Notes under the pieces: generated by a model | Database searches by the model: none | The model's input: the letters and a program-made list of their open reading frames with translations, nothing else | Told to the model about the DNA's origin: nothing | Shown: positions 43,536 through 53,183 of the stretch, piece after piece | Position numbering within the stretch: position 1 is the stretch's first letter | Layout of the letters: each line of letters opens with the position of its first letter | Made by a program: the position numbers and the translations under genes | From: Kribbella sp. VKM Ac-2568 | Lineage (GTDB): Bacteria; Actinomycetota; Actinomycetes; Propionibacteriales; Kribbellaceae | Assembly (NCBI RefSeq): GCF_004345365.1 | Contig: NZ_SLVF01000005.1 | Location: forward strand, 1 to 64,000 | Direction: 5' to 3' | DNA: 64,000 nt

Positions 43536-45695
43536 GTGGAGCAGCAGGAGACCGCGCCGCGGCACAGGAACCGGCGCTGGGCCTGGCGGGCGGGGATCGC
43601 CGCCGTGCTGATCACGTGGCTCGTGCTGGGCTCGCTCGGCGGCCCGACGGTCGGCCGGCTGAGCGAGGTCCAGGAGAACGACAACGCCAACTTCCTGCCC
43701 AAACAGGCCGAGTCCACCCTGGTCGCCAACGAGTCGGCCAAGTTCATCGACTCCAAGGCCCTGCCGTACTTCGTCCTGATCGTGCGGGACAGCGGGATCA
43801 CCCCGGCCGATCTGCAGAAGGCGAACGAATTCGCCGCCACCGTGCCGACGCTCGACCTCGGTAACGGCAAGACCATCGGGGACTACCTCGCGGCACCGGT
43901 CGGGAAGGTGATCCCGTCGGAGGACAAGAAGGCGCTACTGATCACCGTCGAGCTGGACGGAGACCGGGCCGACGAGGTGGTCAAGGAAGGCGAGACCGTA
44001 CTGTTCGCGGTCGCCGACCAGATGCGCCAGGAGATCAAACAGACGCTGACCCCGACCGGCCTGCAGGTCTATGTGACCGGACCCGGCGGCGTCTTCGCGG
44101 ACTTCGTCGTGGCCTTCGGGGGGATCGACGGCATTCTGCTCGGCGTCGCACTGGCCGTCGTGTTCGTGATCCTGCTCATCGTCTACCGCAGTCCGGTGCT
44201 GCCGATCGCCGTCCTGCTGACCGCCGTCTTCGGCCTGGCGCTGGCCGCCCTGGTGGTCTATCCGCTGGCCAAGAACGACGTGATCGAGCTCAACGGCCAG
44301 AGTCAGGGCATCCTCTTCATCCTGGTCGTCGGCGCCGCGACGGACTACTCCCTGCTCCTCGTCTCGCGGTACAAGGAAGAACTGCACGACTTCGAGAGCA
44401 AGTACGACGCGATGCAGGTCGCCTGGCGGGCCTCGATCGAGCCGATCGCCGCGAGCGCCGCCACCGTCATCCTCGGCCTGCTCTGCTTGTTGCTCTCCCA
44501 GCTCGGCAGCACCAAGGGCCTCGGCCCGGTCGGCGCCATCGGCATCGCCGGCGCGCTGGTGTCGTCGATGACCTTCCTGCCGGCTGTCTTGCTGGCCTTC
44601 GGCCGGCGGATCTTCTGGCCGGCCATCCCGCGCCTCGACCACCTGCACGCCAAGGACCAGGTGGGTGGCCGCAAGCTGTGGGGCCGCGTCTCCGGTCTGG
44701 TCGGCCGCAGCCCGCGCAAGGTCTGGGCGATCACCGCGCTGGCGCTGCTCGCCTGCGGCGCGTTCCTGCCGACGTTCAAGGCGGAAGGTATCTCGCAGGA
44801 GGAGCTCTTCCTCAACGAGGTCGAGTCGGTCACCGGCCAGGAGGTGCTGGCTCAGCACTTCGACGCGGGCGCCGGCACTCCCGTGCAGATCCTCACCCCG
44901 GTGGACCAGGCCGATCAGGTGGTTCAGACCGCTTTGAAGGTGGACGGTGTCGCGGCGGCCTCGGCCTCACCCGCGCCCGGTGTCCCGCCGAAGGTGGTCG
45001 AGGGCAAGGTCCTGGTGCAGGCGACGCTGAAGGTCGCGGCCGACTCCCCCGAGGCGACCAAGGTGGTCGAGCACCTGCGCACCGAGCTGGACACTGTCAG
45101 CCCGGACATCCTGGTCGGCGGCAACACCGCGATCAACCTCGACGTACTGGACGCGAGCAAGCGGGATCTCCGGGTCATCATCCCGACCATCCTGACGGTC
45201 ATCTTCTTCGTGCTGATGCTGCTGCTCCGCTCGGTCGTCGCGGCCGTGCTGCTGGTGATCTGCAACGTGCTGTCGTTCGGCGCCACCGTCGGGGTCAGCG
45301 CGCTGGCGTTCAACCACATCTTCGACTTCCCGGGGGCCGATCCATCGATCCCGCTCTACGCGTTCGTCTTCCTGGTTGCCCTGGGCATCGATTACTCCAT
45401 CTTCCTGATGACCCGGGTGCGGGAGGAGTCGATCGAGCAGGGCACCAAGCGCGGCGTGCTGATCGGACTCGCCGTCACCGGTGGCGTGATCACCTCGGCC
45501 GGCGTGGTCCTGGCCGCCACATTCTCGGCGCTCGCGGTGCTGCCGATCCTGTTCCTGGTGCAGATCGCCTTCATGGTGGCCTTCGGCGTGCTGCTCGACA
45601 CGACCGTGGTTCGGTCGCTGCTGGTGCCGGCCCTCGCCTACGACATCGGCCGCAGGGTCTGGTGGCCGAGCAAGCTCTCCCGAGCGAAGGAGTGA
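43536..45695 (+). CDS. MMPL family RND-type transporter
   Basis: 719 residues in the duplicated MMPL layout: one N-terminal membrane segment (about 16-36), an extracytoplasmic domain, five membrane segments, then a repeat of the same arrangement from about residue 390. Signatures include GAATDYSLLLVSRYKEEL in the first half and ALGIDYSIFLMTRVREES in the second, the Asp-Tyr pair thought to relay protons. MMPL proteins export lipids or other hydrophobic compounds; the cargo here is unknown. GTG 43536 follows GAGGGGG. It is divergent from the nitrate transporter. Confidence 0.92.
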   Translation: MEQQETAPRHRNRRWAWRAGIAAVLITWLVLGSLGGPTVGRLSEVQENDNANFLPKQAESTLVANESAKFIDSKALPYFVLIVRDSGITPADLQKANEFAATVPTLDLGNGKTIGDYLAAPVGKVIPSEDKKALLITVELDGDRADEVVKEGETVLFAVADQMRQEIKQTLTPTGLQVYVTGPGGVFADFVVAFGGIDGILLGVALAVVFVILLIVYRSPVLPIAVLLTAVFGLALAALVVYPLAKNDVIELNGQSQGILFILVVGAATDYSLLLVSRYKEELHDFESKYDAMQVAWRASIEPIAASAATVILGLLCLLLSQLGSTKGLGPVGAIGIAGALVSSMTFLPAVLLAFGRRIFWPAIPRLDHLHAKDQVGGRKLWGRVSGLVGRSPRKVWAITALALLACGAFLPTFKAEGISQEELFLNEVESVTGQEVLAQHFDAGAGTPVQILTPVDQADQVVQTALKVDGVAAASASPAPGVPPKVVEGKVLVQATLKVAADSPEATKVVEHLRTELDTVSPDILVGGNTAINLDVLDASKRDLRVIIPTILTVIFFVLMLLLRSVVAAVLLVICNVLSFGATVGVSALAFNHIFDFPGADPSIPLYAFVFLVALGIDYSIFLMTRVREESIEQGTKRGVLIGLAVTGGVITSAGVVLAATFSALAVLPILFLVQIAFMVAFGVLLDTTVVRSLLVPALAYDIGRRVWWPSKLSRAKE

Positions 45696-45696
45696 G

Positions 45697-46137
45697 ATGG
45701 AGACCTTCGAGGCAGTGATCCAGGACGCCAACGGCGGCGGCGCGTACGTCGAGGTGCCGGCCGAGGTGCTCGACGCGCTCGGTGGCGGCGGGCGGATCCC
45801 GGTCCAGGCGAGCTTCGACGGGATCGCCTACCGCGGCTCGATCGCGTCGATGGGCGGCTGCATGGCGCTCGGCGTGCTCAAACAGATCCGCTCGGACCTC
45901 GGCAAAGGCCCCGGCGACTCGGTAGCCGTAACAGTCACCCGAGACGACGCCGAGCGAACAGTCGAGGTACCGGACGACCTAGCCGCCGCGCTCGCTGCGG
46001 CAGGTGCACGCGAAGCCTTCGACAAACTCAGCTTCAGCCACCGCCGCGAACACGTAAACGCGATCAACGAGGCCAAGAAACCCGAGACCCGCGCCCGCCG
46101 CATCACCAAAGCCATCGAGATGCTCAAGCCCAGCTAG
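45697..46137 (+). CDS. DUF1905 / YdeI-OmpD-associated protein
   Basis: 146 residues. The N-terminal half is a DUF1905 beta-barrel-like domain (AYVEVPAEVLDALGGGGRIP, VQASFDGIAYRGSIASMGG). The C-terminal half is a YdeI/OmpD-associated helical domain (VPDDLAAALAAAGAREAFDK, then LSFSHRREHVNAINEAKKPE and TRARRITKAIEML). Function unknown. Its ATG comes one base after the MMPL stop, so it is co-transcribed with the transporter. Confidence 0.88.
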   Translation: METFEAVIQDANGGGAYVEVPAEVLDALGGGGRIPVQASFDGIAYRGSIASMGGCMALGVLKQIRSDLGKGPGDSVAVTVTRDDAERTVEVPDDLAAALAAAGAREAFDKLSFSHRREHVNAINEAKKPETRARRITKAIEMLKPS

Positions 46138-46343
46138 CGCCTCGGCAGGAAATGTTGAGGTCCTTGAGGGCGGCGACTGCCCCGGCGGCACCCGCCCAAG
46201 ACAACGCGATCGGCTCCAAGACCGGCTGACCCGATGACCTCCCCGCCGTTGCCGCTGGTGCTCGATGGAACTGTGCGGCACCTGGCGTGGCGCGAGGACA
46301 GTCACGGTCGCCGCAGCCGTGCAGTCCGATCCACTGATCCTTG

Positions 46344-48146
46344 CTATTGGTCGGTGAGTGGGCGGGTTCCGGTGTGGTCCGCGAGTGGGTGGGTTCCGGT
46401 GTGGTCGACGCGGAATTTGAAGCCGTGCTTGGTTGTCCATTCCAGCGCGCCGTCGTCCAGGCGGTGGACTCGCCAGCCGCCGCGGGTCTTGACCCGGTGG
46501 CTGTAGCGCCGTAGCGGGGTGAGGTTGTCGGTACCGGTCTGCCCCGGCGGCCCGGTCGCGTTGAAGTCGAACGGCGCGATGTGGTCGAGATCGACGCTGT
46601 CGGTGGTCTCGGCGGCGCCGAACACGAACTGCTCGACCGGATAAGTGAGCTTGACCCGCTCCCGGATCCGGCGAGGGATCTCGTAGGCATCAACGCTGAC
46701 CTTGTCGTTCAGATCGATGACCGGCTTGACGACGATCTGGTCATGGCCGAGCAACTCCTCCAGCCGGGCCGCGAAGACGGGACCGAAGCGCTCGACCCGC
46801 GCGACCCCACCGCCGGCCAGCAGCGTCTGGTCGGTGAGGTGCACGTAGAGCGTCGTCCGGGCAGGCCTGCGCCCGGTGACACCGCCACCCCGGTCGCTGT
46901 AGGCGCCTTGTTTGATCGCCGCCAACTTCCTCGCGACCTCCTGGCGCGCAGCACCGCCCATCCCTGCACCGGCACCTGCCGGTTCAGGGGTCTCCGCGCA
47001 GGGGTCGTCCGCCGCCCCTGGCTCAGGTAGACCAGCCGAACAGAACAAGCGGTCGTAGACCGGGTCATCGGGGTCCGGCGGATCCCGATCAGCCTCGTCG
47101 CTCTCGCCAGGCTCATCAACAACAAACCATCCCGTCGCCCCATCCTCCCCACCACCCGCACCATCACCGGTCTCGTCGGCCAACAGGACAGGGAGGTCGG
47201 CGGGTTGCCACTGCGCGGTGTGGTCGGTGGTATCTGGAGCGGGGTTCGCCGCGACACCCGTGCCGGCCTCGTCTGGTGCTGTTTTTGCTGAAGCAGGCGC
47301 GGTGGTCCCGACCGCTCCGGCATTGGGGGCGGTGGTCGCGACCGCTTCGGCATTGGGGGCGGTGGTGGTTGGGGTGAGGTGGTGGGCGACGGTGAGGAGT
47401 TCGTTGGTGAGCGCTGGGTCGGCGATGATGCCGATCGCCTTGGCCTTGCGTCGCGGCAGGCTGTCGGTGTCGCCGAGTTGGGCCAGGGCGTCGGCGATCT
47501 GGCGGATGGTCGCCGTGAAGTGGATGACGTCGCCGGTGGCCGCACGAACATACAAAGTGGTGGTGCCGTGGTCGTCGGTGCGCCCCGCCCAGACGCCGCG
47601 CTCCTTGGCCCTGGCCTCGCCAGCAGCGCGGGCCGCGTCCGGGTCGGCCTGCTGGACAGCCGCTCTGACGATCTTCTCCAGCCGCACCGGCGTGACGGTG
47701 TCGATCATCCCCGCGACCCGACGGTCCACGATCGCGGCGGCCTCCACCGACAGCGCCAGACAGGCAGTGGCAATAGTGCGGGCCTTCCAGGGCTCGCCGT
47801 GACCACTCCTGACCTGAGCCCAGATGCGCGGCAGCCGGTGCCGCAAAGCGAGGGACTGGCCGATGAAGACGGCAGCCGAACCCGCCGAGCGGCCGATCAT
47901 CGCCCCGAACTCGGCGGCCGCGAACTCGGCGACGGCCGGACAGCCCGCACCGCCGTACGCGACACCGCGTTCACCACCGGCCAACGACACCCGGCCGGGG
48001 ACCGTCGCGGGGTCGGGATGCAGGTCGGCGAAGTGCTGCGCGAGCTCGACGAGTCGAACCTCGGCATGCGTACGCAGCTCATGCACCTCGGCGGCCCAGA
48101 CCAGCGTCTCGGTCGCATCCAGGTCAGCCACATCCTCGTCGAACAT
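46344..48146 (-). CDS. HNH endonuclease with DUF222 (13E12 repeat family)
   Basis: 600 residues from ATG 48146. The N-terminal DUF222 domain (ATETLVWAAEVHELRTHAEV, then RIWAQVRSGHGEPWKARTIA) is followed by a long acidic, Ala/Thr/Pro-rich linker, then the C-terminal HNH motif (SVDLDHIAPFDFN with TDNLTPLRRYSHRVKT). This multicopy actinobacterial family (13E12 in mycobacteria) has no established function and is often linked to mobile DNA. Two internal repeats are present: a 36-base duplication near 47295-47366 coding TTAPNA(E/G)AV twice, and DHTGT(H/R)PL twice at the C-terminus. The frame upstream of 48146 is not supported. Confidence 0.82.
   Translation of the reverse strand: MFDEDVADLDATETLVWAAEVHELRTHAEVRLVELAQHFADLHPDPATVPGRVSLAGGERGVAYGGAGCPAVAEFAAAEFGAMIGRSAGSAAVFIGQSLALRHRLPRIWAQVRSGHGEPWKARTIATACLALSVEAAAIVDRRVAGMIDTVTPVRLEKIVRAAVQQADPDAARAAGEARAKERGVWAGRTDDHGTTTLYVRAATGDVIHFTATIRQIADALAQLGDTDSLPRRKAKAIGIIADPALTNELLTVAHHLTPTTTAPNAEAVATTAPNAGAVGTTAPASAKTAPDEAGTGVAANPAPDTTDHTAQWQPADLPVLLADETGDGAGGGEDGATGWFVVDEPGESDEADRDPPDPDDPVYDRLFCSAGLPEPGAADDPCAETPEPAGAGAGMGGAARQEVARKLAAIKQGAYSDRGGGVTGRRPARTTLYVHLTDQTLLAGGGVARVERFGPVFAARLEELLGHDQIVVKPVIDLNDKVSVDAYEIPRRIRERVKLTYPVEQFVFGAAETTDSVDLDHIAPFDFNATGPPGQTGTDNLTPLRRYSHRVKTRGGWRVHRLDDGALEWTTKHGFKFRVDHTGTHPLADHTGTRPLTDQ
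47295..47366 (-). repeat. 36-base tandem repeat inside the HNH gene linker
   Basis: Two near-identical 36-base units around GCATTGGGGGCGGTGGT, a whole number of codons, encode ATTAPNAEAV and GTTAPNAGAV. They lie in the disordered linker between the DUF222 and HNH domains, so copy number can change without breaking the frame. Confidence 0.6.
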
Positions 48147-48522
48147 GCATTCGACACTACCCTGAGTGATGCATCGCTTGCAAGTTGGCCGACCCCCGAT
48201 TCGCCTTATCCACAAGGAGAAAGTCCAGACGGTCGAGCGCCGTGAAGCCACGTAAGTTACAGGGTGAAGTCATGGACAAGGTCGCGCTTGGGGACAGCCG
48301 CAGCTCTTCCCGGGGCTGCCGAGACGCGGCGCGTGACAGCAACGGGACGGAGGGATGGAAGTGGTTGAGGAAAGTGCTCACTGGACGAGCGATTCGGGGG
48401 TGCAGGATGGTGTTCACCGACGTGGAAACACCGCCCCGAGACCGCCGGCAAGCTGTTCTACCGGTTCCGGGACCTCACGGTCACAACGCCAACGCCTGTT
48501 GATAAGGCACCAGTCCAGCCGG
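48147..48522. other. Intergenic region with no convincing gene
   Basis: The 376 bases between the divergent-facing start of the HNH gene and the 3' end of the LuxR regulator contain only one open frame over 100 codons (48185-48502). Its Arg/Ser-rich composition and lack of a ribosome site argue against coding. The left edge must hold the HNH promoter. Nothing else was identified. Confidence 0.5.
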
Positions 48523-51500
48523 TCAGGTTCGTTTGGCGGCCAGGGCTGCGAGTTCGGTGCGGTTGGCGACGCCGAGCTTGGTGTAAATGTGGGCAAGGTG
48601 CGTCTTCACCGTGCCCCGGCTCATGAACAACCGGGCCCCGATCTCCGGGTTGTTCAGGCCTTCCACCGCGGCTGCGACCACGTCTCGTTCAGTCGGGGTC
48701 AGACTCGCCCAGCCGGTCGAGGGACGGCCGCGCGCACCACGTGTACGGCGTGCGTAGGCGACGGCTTCGTCCAGGTCCAGTTGGGCGATCCGCTCGGCAT
48801 CCTTGGGGCGGTTCGTCTGCTCGGCCAGGAGAGCCAGAGCGTCGAGGCTGTCCTGCCAGTAGAGGCGCAGGCCGTGGTCCACGCGCAAGGTGAGGGACTC
48901 GTGCAGGCGGTCGGCCGCCTTGTCGGGGTCCTCGTCGAGAACCAGATAACCCTGCTGCTCCAAGGCATCCGCCAGGATCCGCGGCAGCTTGTAGCGGCGG
49001 GCCAGCACAACCGCACGATCCAGCGCTTCAGCAGCTTCGTCGAGCCGACCGGCCTGGCGCAGCGCAGTGCCGAGCGCAGGCAACGTGACCGCCGGGATGT
49101 AGGTGTCGGCGATAGGCCCCTCAGTCGGCACGTCGCGGCGCAGCCAGTCGATCGCCTTCTCGTACTCGCCGTTCCAGCGGTACAGATCGCCCATCACCTT
49201 GCCGAGGCTGGGAACCCAGGTGCCGGCGTTCTCGATCAGCCGCAGGAACGGATGCATCAACTCCAGCGCCGCGTCCAGTTCACCGGACCGGCCCAGGAGT
49301 TGCGCAACCTGCCCACGCGCCATGCCGACCCGGTGGAGATCCCCGAGCGGCTCCGCGATCGCCAGCGCCTTCCGGGCGGTCTCGACAGCCAGCGGCAACT
49401 CTCCGGTCGACGCCAGGCTGTCGGACAGCAGCGTCACCATGGCGGTCGCGATCCCGCGCTCACCCCGCGCGATCAGGCCCTCCGACACGGTCTCCAGCAA
49501 CGGACGAGCCGCGTCGTGCCGATCCCAAAGGACCAGCAGCAGACATTCCACGCCGAGGTTCGCATCCCGGGCCACCTCATCGCCGATGGACTCCGCCAGC
49601 GCCCGGCCTTCCTCGCAGCGATCCCAGGCGGCCTGGAAGTCGAGGTAGTAATTGCGCACCGCAACCATCGCGAGACACCGGGCTCGCAGACTGTCATCAC
49701 CCAGCTCGGTAGTGAGCTCCAGCCCCCGCTGGGCAGCGTCGTACCCGAAGGGCGCGGCCGTGTCGGCGACCGTCGCATACCCGTAGAGCAAGCGGGCCTG
49801 GAGCAACGACCTGTCGTCAGGACTGCTCTCGATCGCCCGACGCAGATACCTGATGCCCTCCTGCCCGGTCCCCTGCAGGTTCCACAACCAAGGAAGCGCC
49901 GCCGCCAGCCGACGTCCCTTGTCCGTCTCCAAACCGGACCGGCCATGATCGAGGGCGGCGCGGAAGTTCTCGCGCTCAGGCTCGATCACCGCCCGCCAGG
50001 CGTCGCGGTTCTTGTCCAACTCCGGCGTGGCCTCCTCGGCCACGTGCAGGAAGTAGTCGAGATGCCGATCGCGGAGACCATCGAGCTCATCCGCCAACCG
50101 CGTCGCGGCGTACTCGCGGATCGTCTCGAGCAACCGGTACCGCGCGTCCGCCGCCACCACGAGCGATTTGTCCACCAGCCGCCCGATAACTTCTCGTACT
50201 CCGGGGAGTCCGCAGACAGCGGAGGCGGCATCGAGCGTGAACCCGCCGGCGAACACAGCCAGCCTGCGGAACACCTCGCGCTCGTCGGAATCGAGGAGGT
50301 CGTAGCTCCAGTCGATCGACGAGGCCAGCGTCTGTTGCCGCACGGCCGCACCTCGCGTACTGCGGACCAGCAGGCCGAACCGGTCGTCCAGGCCAGCCTC
50401 GATCTGCTGCGGGGTAAGCGTGCGGAGCCAGGCGGTTGCCAGTTCCAATGCCAGCGGGATGCCGTCCAGTCGCGCACAGATCGTCCTGATCGCCTGCTCG
50501 GCTTCCTCGTCAGGGATGAAGCCCGGTCCGGCTCGCTCGACGAACAGGGAGACAGCCTCGCTCGCAGACAGCGAGGGAACTCGCCAGACCACCTCACCGG
50601 CAACGTCCAGCGGCTCCCGGCTCGTGGTCAGCACGGTGATCTCCGGACAGGCAACCTGCACGGTGACCACGAACTCGGCCACGCTGTCGAGCAGGTGTTC
50701 GCAGTTGTCGAAGCAGAGCAGGGCTTTCCGGTTGCTCAGCTGACTCGCGATCAACGGCCCGCTACGCCCGGAGGATTCGGCCAGCACCCCGACAGCCGAG
50801 GCCACGACTTCAGGTACCTGCCCACCATCGGTGACCGGTGCAAGATCGATCCACCACACTCCGTCCGGCCACCGATCCGCCAGCTCGGCGGCAGTCTGCG
50901 CCGCCAACCGAGTCTTCCCGCTGCCTCCAGGACCAGTCAGCGTCACCAGACGATTCCCCATCACCTGCGCCCGCAGCGCCCCGAGCTCCGCGTGTCGCCC
51001 GACAAAACTCGTGAACATCACCGGCAGGTTGTTCGGCACGCCGTCCAGCGAACGCAACGCCTCAGCCGCCTGGCCCTGTACGGCGAAGACCCGCTCCGCC
51101 GCGCCCAGGTCCCTCAACCGATGAAGCCCCAGATCCACGAACAACCCGCCCACGGAACCCGCGTCCGCGGTACCGGCTGTAGCTGGAGCGATTTCGGCGG
51201 TGAGCGCGGAGAGGAGGAGCTGGCCCGGGTTGGCGATCTCGTTCAGGCGTTGGGCGTGGCGGACGACGTGGCGCTCAGTGATCCCTGTGGACACGGCGAT
51301 CCGGACCAACTGCCCGGCTGGTAGACCTGCGGCGGCATCGCGGAAATGCCGCGTCGCGGCAACGGCTTCGGCCGGATCCTCGAACACAACCACCGGCCGC
51401 GCCGCATCCCCCAGTACGAAGCGGCCGCCGGCGACGGCGAGTGACTCACCGACCAGTTGCTCCAGCCGCTCCAGCGCCGGCGCGATCGGCGGCCCGCTGT

Positions 51501-51546
51501 CCGGCGCGTACGACACCGCCACAGCAGTCACAGTCGCCCCACCCAT
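48523..51546 (-). CDS. Large LuxR regulator with cyclase-like N-terminus and NB-ARC-type ATPase
   Basis: 1007 residues from ATG 51546. Residues 1 to about 160 resemble a degenerate class III nucleotide cyclase domain (PARPVVVFEDPAEAVAATRH, LVRIAVSTGITERH, LNEIANPGQLLLSALTAEI), with catalytic Asp residues not evident. The NTPase module follows, with FTSFVGRHAELGALR, P-loop GPGGSGKT (205-212), ALLCFDNCEHLLDSV and VLTTSREPLDVAGEVVWRV. Then come DGIPLALELATAWL, TPR-like helices, and a C-terminal LuxR HTH (LTPTERDVVAAAVEGLNNPE, IGARLFMSRGTVKTHLAHIY). Target genes are not evident. Confidence 0.88.
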   Translation of the reverse strand: MGGATVTAVAVSYAPDSGPPIAPALERLEQLVGESLAVAGGRFVLGDAARPVVVFEDPAEAVAATRHFRDAAAGLPAGQLVRIAVSTGITERHVVRHAQRLNEIANPGQLLLSALTAEIAPATAGTADAGSVGGLFVDLGLHRLRDLGAAERVFAVQGQAAEALRSLDGVPNNLPVMFTSFVGRHAELGALRAQVMGNRLVTLTGPGGSGKTRLAAQTAAELADRWPDGVWWIDLAPVTDGGQVPEVVASAVGVLAESSGRSGPLIASQLSNRKALLCFDNCEHLLDSVAEFVVTVQVACPEITVLTTSREPLDVAGEVVWRVPSLSASEAVSLFVERAGPGFIPDEEAEQAIRTICARLDGIPLALELATAWLRTLTPQQIEAGLDDRFGLLVRSTRGAAVRQQTLASSIDWSYDLLDSDEREVFRRLAVFAGGFTLDAASAVCGLPGVREVIGRLVDKSLVVAADARYRLLETIREYAATRLADELDGLRDRHLDYFLHVAEEATPELDKNRDAWRAVIEPERENFRAALDHGRSGLETDKGRRLAAALPWLWNLQGTGQEGIRYLRRAIESSPDDRSLLQARLLYGYATVADTAAPFGYDAAQRGLELTTELGDDSLRARCLAMVAVRNYYLDFQAAWDRCEEGRALAESIGDEVARDANLGVECLLLVLWDRHDAARPLLETVSEGLIARGERGIATAMVTLLSDSLASTGELPLAVETARKALAIAEPLGDLHRVGMARGQVAQLLGRSGELDAALELMHPFLRLIENAGTWVPSLGKVMGDLYRWNGEYEKAIDWLRRDVPTEGPIADTYIPAVTLPALGTALRQAGRLDEAAEALDRAVVLARRYKLPRILADALEQQGYLVLDEDPDKAADRLHESLTLRVDHGLRLYWQDSLDALALLAEQTNRPKDAERIAQLDLDEAVAYARRTRGARGRPSTGWASLTPTERDVVAAAVEGLNNPEIGARLFMSRGTVKTHLAHIYTKLGVANRTELAALAAKRT

Positions 51547-51660
51547 GGACCCGAGTCTGCCAGCCCGCCCGGCCACCACGCGCGACTTGTGTCGGGTCGC
51601 CCGTGAGGTGGGAGTTGGTTATGGTCCGAAAGGCGGGGGGTCGAGGAAGTGAGGAGCCCA

Positions 51661-53099
51661 TGGCAGAAACCACAACCAGAGACCAAGCCGATCGGTTCAA
51701 CCTGCCGACCAAGAACCTGCCCGCGCCTCAGGTGCGGGACCTACCCGAGCCACCGACCAAGACCTGGAAGATCGTCGGACCCGGCATGGTCGGCGCCGGC
51801 GTCGGGCTGGCCTCGGGCGAGTTCATCCTCTGGCCGTACATCTCGTCCCAGGTGGGACTGGTGTTCCTCTGGGGCGCCGTCGTCGGGGTCTTCATCCAGT
51901 GGTTCCTGAACATGGAGATCGAGCGATACACGCTGGCCACTGGTGAGACAGCGTTGACCGGCTTCAACCGGTTCGGGAAGCACTGGGGCCTGTTCTTCGC
52001 GATCATGACGTACTTCGCGAACCTCTGGCCCGGCTGGGCGACCTCGTCCGCGGCGATGCTGACCTACCTGTTCGGCGCGGGTGATCCGCGCTGGATCGCG
52101 ATCGGCATCCTGGTCGTGATCGGGTTGATCCTGACCCTGGCGCCGGTCGTCTACGTGATGCTCGAGCGGCTGATCTTCGTCAAGATCGCGGCCGTCGCGC
52201 TGCTGGTGGTTCTGGCGCTGATCTTCGCGATCCGCGGCAAGACCTACGGCGCGCTCGGCGACGCCGTCACCCACCCGGAGTTCCCGGTCGAGACGCTGGG
52301 CTTCGCGCTGATGATGGGTGCGATCGCGTACGCCGGAGCCGGCGGCGGGCAGAACCTCTGCCAGAGCAACTGGATCCGCGACAAGGGGTTCGGCATGGGC
52401 GCGCACGTGCCCCGGCTGACCTCTCCCGTCACCGGTGAGCCGGAGGCGGACCCGACCGCGAACGGCTACACCTTCCCGCCCGACGAGCAGAACCTGGCCC
52501 GCTGGCGGCGCTGGTGGAAGTTCGCCAACGTCGAGCAGTTGATGACGTTCGTGCTGATCACCGTGGTGACGATCGTGTTCACCTCGATGCTGGCGCATGC
52601 CACCTTGTTCGGGAATCCCGCGGTGGAGAACAAGATCAGCTTCCTGAAGATCGAGGGCACCACGCTGCAGACCCTGGTGGGCGACTGGTTCGGCTACCTG
52701 TTCTGGGCCATCGGCGCGTTCGCCCTGTTCGCGGCCGCGGCGGGCATCGTCGACTACACGTCCCGGCTGGCCTCGGACATGATCAAGGCCCGCTACCTGC
52801 GCACGTCCACGATCTCCGAGTCCAAGCTGTACTTCGGCCTGGTCTGGGGGCTCGTTGCCTTCGGCATCATCGTGCTGCTGGCCGGACTGGACCAGCCGCT
52901 CGTCCTGCTGGTCATCTCGGCCTGCACCGCGGGCACCATGATGTTCGTCTACTCGGGTCTGCTGTGGTGGATGAACTCCCGTGCGCTGCCGCGGGCGATC
53001 CGGATCACCAAGGTCCGCGCGGCGGTCATGCTGTTCTCCTTCCTGGCCTTCGGCTTCCTGGCCGTCTTCACCATCATCGACCAGGTCAAGAAGCTCTGA
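51661..53099 (+). CDS. Nramp-related transporter lacking the DPGN metal motif
   Basis: 479 residues with about 11 membrane segments and the general Nramp plan (IVGPGMVGAGVGLASGEFIL in TM1, GAIAYAGAGGGQNLCQSNWI in TM6). Canonical Nramp importers bind Mn/Fe with DPGN in TM1 and a Met (MPH) in TM6. Here TM1 has ASGEF (51-55) and TM6 AYAGAGGGQN. A long hydrophilic loop with a HVPRLTSPVTGEPEADPTAN stretch separates TM6 and TM7. It is normally annotated as an Nramp family protein, but transport of the usual metals is doubtful. The ATG follows GAGGAG. Transcription ends at the hairpin at 53116. Confidence 0.8.
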
Positions 53100-53115
53100 G
53101 AACGAGAACCTCCGA

Positions 53116-53164
53116 GACCGGGGTCTGCCGAGCACAGCGTCAACGTGCCCGGCGGACCCCGGTC
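53116..53164. terminator. Bidirectional hairpin between convergent genes
   Basis: Positions 53116-53130 pair with 53150-53164 over 15 bases with a single G-T wobble-type mismatch, around a 19-base loop. It is placed 16 bases after the transporter stop and 19 before the stop of the convergent SMP-30 gene. Confidence 0.7.
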
Positions 53165-53183
53165 TGGTCCTGGCGGTCGCCGA

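Noticed and set aside
48185..48502. Possible 105-residue small protein
   Set aside because: No ribosome site, Arg/Ser-biased composition and no similarity I recognise.
48355..51324. Plus-strand frame of 989 codons
   Set aside because: Antisense to the large LuxR regulator, which has clear P-loop and HTH motifs on the minus strand.
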